From NCBI GenBank assembly GCA_021199375.1, contig JAJQIB010000039.1:32086-96085 (forward strand): DNA of 64,000 nucleotides, read 5' to 3'. This document shows, in pieces, positions 19,813-29,205 of this stretch. The notes under the pieces were generated by a model. The model saw only the letters and a program-made list of their open reading frames with translations, searched no databases and was not told the origin of the DNA. Each line of letters starts with the position of its first letter. Positions within the stretch are counted from its first letter, which is position 1. The position numbers and the translations under genes are program-made. The DNA comes from Ruminococcus sp. (GTDB taxonomy: Bacteria; Bacillota; Clostridia; Oscillospirales; Ruminococcaceae).

Positions 19813-20874
19813 TCAGCTAAAGTAAATAAATCCATCTGCATATTGATAATTTATTTTAACATCATTTTTTCCGAATCCGTTATTTACTACATACGTGCAC
19901 TTGCTTTTTACGAGGGTACTTCCATCATAGTAAGCAATTACTCCATAAGTAACAACCCAATGATTTTTATAACTAGGATGATTCTGCAACAATAAAATAG
20001 CAGGTATTTTTTGATTTATAACTTTATATTTATAATAGCCCCAAGTGTAATAAATCATATCACTTGTGCTTAGATCATTTCTGTTTACTACATTAATAGT
20101 TTTTGTTGAATTAGATATTTTTGAGAAAGCCGAATCTAATCCGCTCTTTATTTGTGCATAACTAGCATTAGATGGTATATAATTTGCTAAATAGTCATAT
20201 AACGTTTTGGGACTATTTGCGTAAGTGGATTTCAATATATTGCTGTCAATATTATCATAGTAGTAAAATAGTTGGGTTGTGACTGCCACTCGTCCACATT
20301 GACCACTCGTATAATAATCAAAGCATCTTGGCTTATTACTCAGAGCATTCTTAACTTTGGTCAATTCAGATGTACTGGAAGTTGTCATTATACCGTTGGT
20401 TTCTTCTTCAATACTTTCAGATAAAGTTTCAAATTCATCGCTCATTTGAACCAGCTCTGAATATTCAATTATTTCATTTGATAAGACATCTACAGCTTTA
20501 TCATTTTCTTTAGTAAAATAGGATAAAGGTCCTGCGAAGTATACATCTTCCTCTATTCCAGATAAAGGAGATTCTGAATTTTCACAGTACTCTATTATTT
20601 CGCCATTAGTATCATAGATTAAATAGGCGCTATCAAAATCTAAACAATATGCAGTTATCTGTCCATCAGTATTTAGTAATAGATGACAATAATCTATCTC
20701 TCCCATATTTTCATCATCAATAACGTATTGTACAAATTCAGGCAAACCGAGATTGCTAGTGCTTGTGTTAGTTGATAAAGAATCGTCAATATCAGAAGCA
20801 TATGCGTTAAAAGAAAAAGACGAAATAGCTATAACTATGCTGGCTGATATTATCTTTCTGAACGATTTTTTCAT
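19813..20874 (-). CDS. secreted papain-fold (C10/C39-like) cysteine peptidase-like protein
   Basis: Signal peptide MKKSFRKIISASIVIAISSFSFNAYA; candidate Cys (SGQCGRVAVTTQLFYY), His (NHWVVTYG) and Asn (NNGFG) residues; RBS AAGGAGG. Confidence 0.6.
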   Translation of the reverse strand: MKKSFRKIISASIVIAISSFSFNAYASDIDDSLSTNTSTSNLGLPEFVQYVIDDENMGEIDYCHLLLNTDGQITAYCLDFDSAYLIYDTNGEIIEYCENSESPLSGIEEDVYFAGPLSYFTKENDKAVDVLSNEIIEYSELVQMSDEFETLSESIEEETNGIMTTSSTSELTKVKNALSNKPRCFDYYTSGQCGRVAVTTQLFYYYDNIDSNILKSTYANSPKTLYDYLANYIPSNASYAQIKSGLDSAFSKISNSTKTINVVNRNDLSTSDMIYYTWGYYKYKVINQKIPAILLLQNHPSYKNHWVVTYGVIAYYDGSTLVKSKCTYVVNNGFGKNDVKINYQYADGFIYFS

Positions 20875-20928
20875 AAAATTACCTCCTTGATCAATTAAAT
20901 AAATTAGTGCAATGCTTTGCATAAACAA

Positions 20929-20957
20929 ATTATACCTGATTTAATTAGTTTTGTCAA
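20929..20957 (-). promoter_or_regulatory. perfect sigmaA consensus promoter for the secreted peptidase-like/lipoprotein pair
   Basis: Minus strand TTGACA-N17-TATAAT; inverted repeat TGCAA-N4-TTGCA just downstream (20908-20921). Confidence 0.8.
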
Positions 20958-21080
20958 GAATTTTCTGAAAAAATCTATACCTCAAATATAATTTTGTATA
21001 TTTGTACAATTTGTTTAAGGTAAAATATACATATTGCACAAAATGAAAAAACTTACAGGAATTTCTAATTTTACTTCGCT

Positions 21081-21320
21081 TCAACTCTCCTCCGTATCCC
21101 TTCTCTCTTCACCCATAACCTCGCACAAAACATTTTCTGCTAAAGTAAACAAAAATTCCTTATTAGAAGGCACACTGCTATCCGCATAACCTGCGCCCGG
21201 ATACTTCCTTCTTACGTCAGGACAATTCTTTTTCCACGCCGCATTGATCGCCGTTCGAATGTAGCACTCCACATGGAATATTGTGGAGTTTGGTGAAAAG
21301 TATTGGATGGCATCCTGCAC
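21081..21320 (-). pseudogene. truncated Spo0A C-terminal DNA-binding domain-like ORF
   Basis: FSPNSTIFHVECYIRTAINAAWKKN...VPSNKEFLFTLAE resembles the second half of a Spo0A_C domain and the C-terminus of the 62645-63394 protein; no receiver or first half. Confidence 0.55.
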
Positions 21321-21423
21321 ATTTTAGTCTTTTTAGTTTTTATGGTCAGTAGCGGCAAGGGATTTTAGAGGTGCCCATAATATAGTTGTGACAGTCTTGT
21401 CCATCTATCAATGAAGTGAGACT

Positions 21424-21461
21424 AAAAACCCGCCAAAGAGATATGACTCTCCTTGACGGGT
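21424..21461 (-). terminator. terminator downstream of the tannase-like lipoprotein gene
   Basis: Minus strand ACCCGTCAAGGAGAG...CTCTTTGGCGGGTTTTT. Confidence 0.8.
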
Positions 21462-21500
21462 GTATGTTATATAAACCTTATGTTACCGCTGAAATTTCAA

Positions 21501-23831
21501 TTATCCCGCATTAAACAGCTCACTTAGCACGTCCTCATGCTCCTGTAGAATTTCAAGCAAAATTTCGTCCCAGTGTCTTGCATCTGCGCTGTCGCTTCCA
21601 AATACATAATCTTCTTGACCGTAATCTATTACATCAAATCCTGGCATTGCCTTGCTTGCACCAGCAGTACGATATGCTACAATATTTGCAAGTGTAAAGC
21701 TAACTGAGCTTATATCGCTGTAATCTACCCATTCACTAAGGTCCGTACCATTCGCAGAATCAGCAGTGCCGTTAGTTGTCTGGACTTCGGCAGCCGACTT
21801 TTCGATTGTAGCTCCTCCTGCATATTCTCCATACATTTCGTCTACATAAAGCGCAAGAGATTCGCCGAAGATTTCGCTCGGCACGTGACCACCATCCCAT
21901 TGCCATTCAATATTTGCATCTATTCCAGCATTAAGCATAGTTATTTGTAGATTTAGAGAGCTAAACATTGACATATCGCCCTCGCTCGCACCCATCATTA
22001 TTCTAACCCATGTTGGATCGTCTGTATCGTCATCACCGATATAATTTAGCGGATTGTAAAGAGATACGATATTATTACCATATTCATCTCCAGCAAGTAT
22101 TTCTGCTATATCTGATTCATATGCTTCTAGCATTTCTTCATAGCTTGAGTAATTTGCACTGTCTGTACTTCCAGAGCTTGACTGTGTAGTACCCTCATCA
22201 GGTGTGCCGACAAGTTCTTCGGTTGCGTCAGTTGCATCAATGTCAATATCACCATCAGGAAGCTCTCCATTAGCAATATCAATATCACCAGCATCATCAG
22301 GTAACTCGCCATCCGTTATGTCAATGTCTCCTTTTTTATCGCCATCAGGCAAAGTACCTCCAGTCATTCCTCCACCCATTTTATCGCTACTCTCACTTCC
22401 TTTAGAATAGCGTCCTTCGATAAATGCCTCAGCTTTTTCCTCAGTTGTCATAGCCGCAACTTCATCATCGTTAAGTGCATTTCCATCTTCATCAAACCAA
22501 GTCCATCCACTGGAATAGTCAAGATTGTCAAGATACCACTGTAGGTTTTCGGTAAATTCGGCTAAATATAAATCCAGGTAGGTTCCATAGTAGCCATTAG
22601 TTTCTGGATAAGCATCAATATCCTGCTCAATGGTAAGTTCAATAGTATCGTTTGTGTCTCCGTCATCATTTAAATCAAAGCCTACATCAGCTTCATTAAC
22701 TGTAAGTTCTTGCTCATTGATATAATTCATATAAGCTTCGGACAAATATTCAGCCAGCTGAGCCTGGAAGGATGTTGAAAAATTATATGTCGTGTCCATA
22801 TAATATTCAAATGCTAATGCCATATCTGCTTCATAAAGTGAGGTTATAGCACTATATGCTACGCATCCCCATGCTCCGTCTGAAACCTCAACCTCTTGTC
22901 CGTCTATAGTGACAGTGGTTGAGTAGGAATCGCTATCTGTAGCGTAAACTCCGACTGCTCCGACCTCTATCTCGTAGTCGTAAAAATCCTCGTTGTTTGA
23001 GGTTGCGGCAAACATCGTAGCATGCGCGCCTCCTCCTGAACCACCTGTTGAAACAAGATAGTCTACATTTCCTGGTAGGTTACCAAGTAGGATATTGTAC
23101 TTTACAAATCTTGCTGCTGCTTTTTGGTCTACAAGGCATGAGGGAGCATCGCCTGTGTAGGTTACATTTCCATCATCATCTGTTACACTATCCTGTTTGC
23201 CGCGGTTGCCACAGGCTACATTTATATAGCCCTCCGCAGCATATGATGTTGAAGCAAGAGAATTACTTTGTGACGAATATCCGGCAGCTCCGGTGTTGAG
23301 AATTATTGGAGCGGTTGACGCAGTATAGGTCTGTCCGTTGGTGCTTACAATTTGTGCATCATAATCTATAACAAGATTTCCATTTACAGAGTCGCTAGCA
23401 TCACCTGAAGTGACATCCGCTTCACCGTCACCATCCGTATCAATTCCCGTTACATACGCCCCCGGAACACAAACAGATACGCCTTCTTCGTCTTCAATTT
23501 CTGGATAAGCCACAGCAGATACAATAGACATCACCCAAGCATCCGCACTGCTATCGTAGCTCCATGAAAGCTCATCATTGTTTGCAAGATTTAATGTTTC
23601 CTCAATGTATTCCTTGTCGCTAACTATGATAACGTCTTGAGTATCCTCCTCATTTTCAGTGTTTTCATATTCGCTGTCCTCGCTTTCGTCATCAGTTTGG
23701 ATGCTTTCGTCCTCCACTGAGCTGCTTACTGCATCGCTACCTTCATCACTCGACTGCGATGCACAAGCTGTTGTTAGTATGCACATAAGTGCAGTAATGC
23801 CGGCTAGTACTCGTTTACCCATAATTTTCAT
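21501..23831 (-). CDS. secreted lipoprotein, subtype-B tannase/feruloyl-esterase-like alpha/beta hydrolase with acidic repeat insertion
   Basis: Lipobox LTTACAS; nucleophile elbow STGGSGGGAHATM; C-terminal MGASEGDMS and WDGGHVP; paralogous to 40606-41982. Confidence 0.65.
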   Translation of the reverse strand: MKIMGKRVLAGITALMCILTTACASQSSDEGSDAVSSSVEDESIQTDDESEDSEYENTENEEDTQDVIIVSDKEYIEETLNLANNDELSWSYDSSADAWVMSIVSAVAYPEIEDEEGVSVCVPGAYVTGIDTDGDGEADVTSGDASDSVNGNLVIDYDAQIVSTNGQTYTASTAPIILNTGAAGYSSQSNSLASTSYAAEGYINVACGNRGKQDSVTDDDGNVTYTGDAPSCLVDQKAAARFVKYNILLGNLPGNVDYLVSTGGSGGGAHATMFAATSNNEDFYDYEIEVGAVGVYATDSDSYSTTVTIDGQEVEVSDGAWGCVAYSAITSLYEADMALAFEYYMDTTYNFSTSFQAQLAEYLSEAYMNYINEQELTVNEADVGFDLNDDGDTNDTIELTIEQDIDAYPETNGYYGTYLDLYLAEFTENLQWYLDNLDYSSGWTWFDEDGNALNDDEVAAMTTEEKAEAFIEGRYSKGSESSDKMGGGMTGGTLPDGDKKGDIDITDGELPDDAGDIDIANGELPDGDIDIDATDATEELVGTPDEGTTQSSSGSTDSANYSSYEEMLEAYESDIAEILAGDEYGNNIVSLYNPLNYIGDDDTDDPTWVRIMMGASEGDMSMFSSLNLQITMLNAGIDANIEWQWDGGHVPSEIFGESLALYVDEMYGEYAGGATIEKSAAEVQTTNGTADSANGTDLSEWVDYSDISSVSFTLANIVAYRTAGASKAMPGFDVIDYGQEDYVFGSDSADARHWDEILLEILQEHEDVLSELFNAG

Positions 23832-24084
23832 CCCTTCTGCTTTTTAGCAAAATATTCCTTTATCTTAAAGGTTATACTAATTATATTAAATAAGAATGAT
23901 AATTAAATTATTTATATGTGAAAGATAAGGCAAAGTCTAATATGAATTTTTTCACATTTGTATTTGATATATTAGTTAATCTAAAGCTTTTAATCTGTTC
24001 TTTGTAAAAACCTTTACTTTTTGTTCACTTTTTATTCGATTTTGACTATTGACTTTACTCAAAATATATGGTAATCTATATATA

Positions 24085-24100
24085 GTTAGCTATGGCTAAC
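24085..24100. promoter_or_regulatory. palindromic operator, copy 1
   Basis: GTTAGC-TATG-GCTAAC. Confidence 0.7.
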
Positions 24101-24115
24101 TTGGGAGGTGATAAA

Positions 24116-24406
24116 GTGAGTGTTGTGATTGTAGGTGGAAATGATCGAATGACCACTAGATATAAGGATATTTGTAAGTCGTATAACTGCAAGGCGAAGG
24201 TGTTTATAAAGCTTCCTGCTGAATTTGATAAAAAAATTGGTTCTCCTGATTTGGCGGTAGTTTTTACTGATACTGTATCACACAAAATGCTTAATGGTGT
24301 AAAAAAAGGAGCAGATAAAATGAATTTTCCGATAGAAATCTGTCATTCCTCAAGCTGTTCGGCGTTAAAGAATGCACTGGAAAAATATTGTACAAAGCAA
24401 GCGTAA
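24116..24406 (+). CDS. DUF2325-like protein, GTG start after GGGAGGTG
   Basis: VSVVIVGGNDRMTTRYKDICKSYNCKAKVF; ORF-track ATG at 24092 lies inside the operator, before the RBS. Confidence 0.75.
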   Translation: MSVVIVGGNDRMTTRYKDICKSYNCKAKVFIKLPAEFDKKIGSPDLAVVFTDTVSHKMLNGVKKGADKMNFPIEICHSSSCSALKNALEKYCTKQA

Positions 24407-24429
24407 TACGCATTTTTTTATGATAGCAA

Positions 24430-24445
24430 GTTAGCATCTGCTAAC
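24430..24445. promoter_or_regulatory. palindromic operator, copy 2
   Basis: GTTAGC-ATCT-GCTAAC, same arms and spacing as 24085-24100. Confidence 0.7.
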
Positions 24446-24463
24446 CAAGAAAGGAGACTTATC

Positions 24464-25036
24464 ATGTCAGAATCAGAGCATATGGAATTTAGCAGAATTT
24501 TAGCATATCAATCAGCTCCTGCTATGCTAGGAATTAAGCCTTCAAGTCTTATAAATGTAGATAAGTATAAATTTTGCGTGGATGAGAACGTATCATATTT
24601 TAATAGGCGAGCTTATAATAAGGGTCTGAAAATTTTCACATTACGTGAGGATTCACAAAGAAAGCTTCTACTTGTATATAATAACAGGCTTTTAGATAAG
24701 CTGCTTGATGATGCAGACGTTAGGAAATATCTTGCAAAATACGGATATGAATATAAGCTTAGCAAAGAGGAATGTCTAAGCAGGCTTTCGAAGCGTATTT
24801 GTGAAAATGATGAGTTTCCGCACGAGGTTGGTGTTTTCTTAGGATATCCAATATATGATGTTGAAGAATTTATCAAAAACAAGGGAGAAAACTATCTTAT
24901 CTGTGGATGCTGGAAGGTTTATTCAAATGAAAAGCAAGCTGAGAAGCTGTTTAGCAATTACGATAAGTGCAGAAGCTTTCTGTGCAACAAGCTTGATCAG
25001 GGCATTGATATTTATAAGGCTCTGAAAATTTCATAG
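24464..25036 (+). CDS. DUF3793-like protein
   Basis: LAYQSAPAMLGIKPSSLI, HEVGVFLGYPIYDVEEFI, GCWKVYSNE. Confidence 0.75.
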   Translation: MSESEHMEFSRILAYQSAPAMLGIKPSSLINVDKYKFCVDENVSYFNRRAYNKGLKIFTLREDSQRKLLLVYNNRLLDKLLDDADVRKYLAKYGYEYKLSKEECLSRLSKRICENDEFPHEVGVFLGYPIYDVEEFIKNKGENYLICGCWKVYSNEKQAEKLFSNYDKCRSFLCNKLDQGIDIYKALKIS

Positions 25037-25047
25037 GAGGTATTTAG

Positions 25048-25455
25048 ATGAAAGCAGTAGTAATTTATTGGACAGGTACAGGAAACACAGAGGCAATGGC
25101 AAATGCTGTTGCTGAAGGTGCAGGTGTTAATCCGGTTACAGTTTCGGAATTTTCTGAGGACATAACACAATACGACAGAATAGCCTTAGGCTGCCCTGCC
25201 ATGGGTGCCGAAGAGCTTGAAGAAAGCGAGTTCGAACCATTTTTCAGTGAAATTGAAAATAAGATTTCTGGAAAAACAGTAGGTTTGTTTGGTTCATATG
25301 GTTGGGGAGACGGAGAATGGATGAGGCTTTGGCAAGATAGAGTTACAGCAGCAGGTGCATCTCTTCTTAATGGAGAAGGTCTTATCATAAATGAAGCGCC
25401 TGATGATGATGGACTTGAAAGCTGTAGAGCTTTAGGTGAACAACTAATCAAATAG
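25048..25455 (+). CDS. flavodoxin
   Basis: IYWTGTGNTEAMANAV FMN phosphate loop, GLFGSYGWGDGEWM. Confidence 0.93.
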   Translation: MKAVVIYWTGTGNTEAMANAVAEGAGVNPVTVSEFSEDITQYDRIALGCPAMGAEELEESEFEPFFSEIENKISGKTVGLFGSYGWGDGEWMRLWQDRVTAAGASLLNGEGLIINEAPDDDGLESCRALGEQLIK

Positions 25456-25456
25456 T

Positions 25457-25495
25457 AAGTAAGCAGTCGTTCCTTAGAATGACTGCTTACTTTTT
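25457..25495 (+). terminator. terminator after flavodoxin
   Basis: AAGTAAGCAGTC...GACTGCTTACTTTTT. Confidence 0.85.
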
Positions 25496-25641
25496 ACGCT
25501 CCTATTATATAACCTAATATAGGATAATATAATACTACAAAACTTTCACATGAATTTATACATATTTTAGTTGACATATTAGATATAACATGATAAAATA
25601 AAACCACGACATCATTCAAATACTTTTGAGAGGAAATTGTA

Positions 25642-26868
25642 GTGAAAAGGTATATATCTTTTTGTTTATTAATAACTGTTGTAGCTTTAACTTGTACAAT
25701 GCTAACATCCGCTAAATTTGAACCTGTATCTGATTGTGAATATACAGGTTTAGATAACACATCATATCAAATAACAAGTGATTCAGAAACCGAGAGCAAT
25801 GAAATGCCTGATTCTCTGACAAGTGATAATATGGCGGAAAAAGGTAGCTCAACAGAAAGCTTACTTGATACGGTTGATTTTAATCTCACTTCAGGCTCAG
25901 AGATGGCTATATTAAAATGGGATGATATATGTAACGCAGAAGGATACAATATATATTACAAAACTCTTCTTAGCGATGAATGGATATTATACGACTCTAC
26001 AGAAAGCACAGATATTACCATAAAGAACTTGGATGGTGGAAGAAGATATTATTTTTCAATAAGAGCATATTGTACTAAAAACTCAAAATTATACGAAAGC
26101 AGATATATTATAAAGTCTATAGTTGTTGATTATAATTATTGCATTTATAGCGCAATAAATGATGCTGATATATATAATAAAGACAAAAAAGCTTGTGGAA
26201 GTATTGAAAAGGATTCGTTATATACGGGATATTATGACTACACATATGATGGATATATCGTTATAAATTATATGTCCACAGAAGTATTAGTCAAATCAGA
26301 AAATGTTTCGGCGAACGAAAATGCTGTAATTCTACCTACAGGAACAATCGGACAATATGGCGGAAGCATTAAGGGCTATTCGGCATGCGGACCTACAGCT
26401 GTTGCAATTCTGCTTAACAGTGAAAAAAACACTAATTGGAATAAGGATTCACTCATACTGTTTAGCGAGTTTAACAATTTAAATGATCAAGGAAGCTTGC
26501 GTAAGGGTGGTGGTATGACAGATGCCATGTTGATTAAGCTTATAAAAATGTACTCTGGAGGAAATTACTCAGCAAGCAACATTTACGACAGTAATTCAAC
26601 AGAAATCCTTAAAGAACAAATTGATAACGGTCATCGTGCAATTGTAGTTCTTCAGTATAGTGGTGGAATCGTGACGCATTACTCGTCTAAAACACATTTT
26701 GTTGTAATTTGCGGCTATGAATACATAAATGATGAGCTGTTCTTTTACTATGCAGATCCTTACTATGGCGATGGTGGAGATTCAATTAAAATTGCATCTG
26801 CAGCTTTGATTTCAGAATCGATGGGTATGGTAGTAAAGGAACCAAAAACACTCATTGTTTTAAATTAG
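25642..26868 (+). CDS. secreted protein: FnIII-like domain plus C39-like peptidase domain, GTG start
   Basis: Signal peptide; FnIII-like ILKWDDICNAEGYNIYYK...YYFSIRAY; GYSACGPTAVAILL, THFVVICGYEY. Confidence 0.7.
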   Translation: MKRYISFCLLITVVALTCTMLTSAKFEPVSDCEYTGLDNTSYQITSDSETESNEMPDSLTSDNMAEKGSSTESLLDTVDFNLTSGSEMAILKWDDICNAEGYNIYYKTLLSDEWILYDSTESTDITIKNLDGGRRYYFSIRAYCTKNSKLYESRYIIKSIVVDYNYCIYSAINDADIYNKDKKACGSIEKDSLYTGYYDYTYDGYIVINYMSTEVLVKSENVSANENAVILPTGTIGQYGGSIKGYSACGPTAVAILLNSEKNTNWNKDSLILFSEFNNLNDQGSLRKGGGMTDAMLIKLIKMYSGGNYSASNIYDSNSTEILKEQIDNGHRAIVVLQYSGGIVTHYSSKTHFVVICGYEYINDELFFYYADPYYGDGGDSIKIASAALISESMGMVVKEPKTLIVLN

Positions 26869-26899
26869 AGCAATAATTAAACAGCCTCTCCTTTTTTGC

Positions 26900-27634
26900 T
26901 CAGACATTTGTGCCTCGCTTTTTATTTAGCTTTTCAAAAACCTCGTCAGAACCCTCATGTATGTTTAAATTCGCCACATGATCAAATCCGGTATGTCCGG
27001 GATTTATTTGAACAATTATGGCATCTTTTCTTCTATAATCCCAGTAGACTCCGCCATAGTTTCCTTGCGTTCCAATAACAAGAATCAGATCTGCCTTCGA
27101 AATCCAGTCCCTGGCTTTTCTCACATCTGCATCCCACAGACCGATATGACTATACAGCGGCCACGGAAGAATCTCACCTCCGCAGGATTCGCAAATCGGC
27201 AATTCCTTTTGCTTCCAGATTTCATACCCGTCATAATGTTGACCACATTTACTGCAGCAATTTACTTGAAGACTTCCTTGTATTTCAGCTACATTTTTAG
27301 TTACGGCTATGGTGTGCATACAGTCAACATTGGTCGTAATAACTCCTATAAGCTTTTCTTCCTTTTCTAACTCAGTTAAAGCATAATGAGCATAGCTTGG
27401 CACATAAGAAAACATATTATCAAGATATGTTGGAAGAAAAGAGCTGTAGCTGTCCCCTGCTCTAGGTGTAACTCCAGCACGACGGTTAGAAATAGCCATC
27501 TGTAAGTAAGTCATACCTCCGCTTGAAACGGAAATACCCGCACCTGTAATTGCAACGATGCTTTTACTTAGATCAATAAAATCGGAAAGCTGCTGTATCT
27601 TATCTGTACATTTATTTGTTCCAGGAAATTTCAT
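26900..27634 (-). CDS. SIR2/sirtuin-like NAD-dependent protein, catalytic His replaced by Gln
   Basis: AITGAGISVSSGG, TTNVDCMHTIA, EIQGSLQVNCCSKC...CESC, GTQGNYGG, QINPG. Confidence 0.85.
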   Translation of the reverse strand: MKFPGTNKCTDKIQQLSDFIDLSKSIVAITGAGISVSSGGMTYLQMAISNRRAGVTPRAGDSYSSFLPTYLDNMFSYVPSYAHYALTELEKEEKLIGVITTNVDCMHTIAVTKNVAEIQGSLQVNCCSKCGQHYDGYEIWKQKELPICESCGGEILPWPLYSHIGLWDADVRKARDWISKADLILVIGTQGNYGGVYWDYRRKDAIIVQINPGHTGFDHVANLNIHEGSDEVFEKLNKKRGTNV

Positions 27635-27647
27635 AAATTTCACTCTC

Positions 27648-28373
27648 CTAACCATTTATCACAGCATCAAGAGCCTCAGATGCATTTGCGCGTATATTTA
27701 AATCTGCAAGCCCATCAAATTGAGTTTCTGATGGGTTTATTTGTATGAGCCTTGCTTCATCTTTAAAGCGACTTAGATATTCATTACTGCGAAATCCCGT
27801 TGTGCCTATTATAATAACGAGATCCGCTATAGATATCAGATCAATGGCTTGCTTCATGTTTTTATGTGAAATTTCCTCACTTAATTTAGATTCTTTGAAA
27901 AAGGTTGTTGGCATCAACGGAGCTTCGCATTTTTCACATAGAGGCATATGTCCTTGATCCCATACTTTATAATCAAAGGTACGATTTTCACAGCCTGTGC
28001 AGACATTGTCTTGAAAGCTTCCTTGAAATTCTATCACGTTTTTTGAACCGGCAATAGTATGCAAGCAGTCGAGATTTTGAGTAACAATACCACGTATTTT
28101 ATCGTTGCGTTCTAACTCAGCCAACTGCTTATGCACTTCGCTTGGTCCCTTAATAAATGTTGCATCCAAGAAGGAATATCTCATGATTTCATAGAATTTT
28201 TCAGGATTTTTGCGAACATACGAAGCAGAAAATATTCGTCCTGCATTTATTCTACCTTGTGTTTGTTTTAATCTTCTCATTCCATAAAGATATGAAATGC
28301 CCGCACCAGTTACTGCAACTGTACTTTTACTCTGTTCAATGTATTCTTTTAATATAATGTATTCGTTTTTCAT
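27648..28373 (-). CDS. SIR2/sirtuin-like NAD-dependent protein, catalytic His replaced by Gln; paralog of downstream gene
   Basis: AVTGAGISYLYG, TQNLDCLHTIAG, EFQGSFQDNVCTGC...CEKC, GTTGFRSNE, QINPSE. Confidence 0.85.
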   Translation of the reverse strand: MKNEYIILKEYIEQSKSTVAVTGAGISYLYGMRRLKQTQGRINAGRIFSASYVRKNPEKFYEIMRYSFLDATFIKGPSEVHKQLAELERNDKIRGIVTQNLDCLHTIAGSKNVIEFQGSFQDNVCTGCENRTFDYKVWDQGHMPLCEKCEAPLMPTTFFKESKLSEEISHKNMKQAIDLISIADLVIIIGTTGFRSNEYLSRFKDEARLIQINPSETQFDGLADLNIRANASEALDAVING

Positions 28374-28499
28374 GTTAAATGTCCTCCTATCAAATAGATT
28401 AAATAAAATAGCACCCAACGGAGTATAGTGAAAATCTTCGGTGAGTGCTAATTATAAACAGTGAATAAGAATTTTCAATTAGACAAAGCAATTACTTTA

Positions 28500-29168
28500 T
28501 CATATCCATGTAAAATTTTCCTTGCCAGCACCAAGCTCGAAATGATATTTTCCAATTCCGAGATCTGCACCTGAGTATGAACCATTGTTACATGTTATCT
28601 TTACTTTATTGCTCTTGCCTTTAATGGTAAACGCTTGCTTATTCATTGCTGTCGGTGCCAATAAACATGCTGAAACTCCTGCTTTAAACCATTCTGGAGC
28701 CTCACCTTCGTAAGATGATATTTCTGAAGCCGACTTGGATTTATGTGGGATACCTTGATTTTCTCCATATCCAATGGCAACTATACCTATAATCTTAGCA
28801 TTATCTCCAGCATTAGAGTTCTTTTTTACTCCCTTTCGACTAAACATTCCGCCAATCCACCAGGTATTTAGTCCAAGTGTTTGTGCATAAAGCATAAGAT
28901 CTGCACTGCTGTATCCCAGCATTTCATCTACTTTAGGTTTATCGGGACCTGCAAGAATGATATAGTTTTGAACACCTTTTGACATCATCTTTGCAATAAT
29001 TGCAGGCATTCCCTCTTTGTTTTGCGTAACAAGCTGAATATTTAGTCCGTGCTCATGATTTTGAAATTCAATCCGCTCATTTAACTGAGATACAATATCT
29101 GTGGGTATAGGTTTATCCTTGTATTTATTCACCTTGTGTCGCGCACTCATTGCTTCTTGTAGTGTCAT
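28500..29168 (-). CDS. nitroreductase-family protein
   Basis: MSARHKVNKYKDKPIP, DLMLYAQTLGLNTWWIGGMF, ACLLAPTAMNKQAF. Confidence 0.75.
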   Translation of the reverse strand: MTLQEAMSARHKVNKYKDKPIPTDIVSQLNERIEFQNHEHGLNIQLVTQNKEGMPAIIAKMMSKGVQNYIILAGPDKPKVDEMLGYSSADLMLYAQTLGLNTWWIGGMFSRKGVKKNSNAGDNAKIIGIVAIGYGENQGIPHKSKSASEISSYEGEAPEWFKAGVSACLLAPTAMNKQAFTIKGKSNKVKITCNNGSYSGADLGIGKYHFELGAGKENFTWI

Positions 29169-29205
29169 AAATGACCCTCCCTTCGTATTACCAGACAATC
29201 AGTTA

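Noticed and set aside
28405-28450. Hairpin AGCACTCACCG...CGTTGGGTGCT between nitroreductase and sirtuin genes as a regulatory RNA
   Set aside because: Imperfect stem followed by an AT-rich run; most likely a weak terminator or readthrough attenuator.
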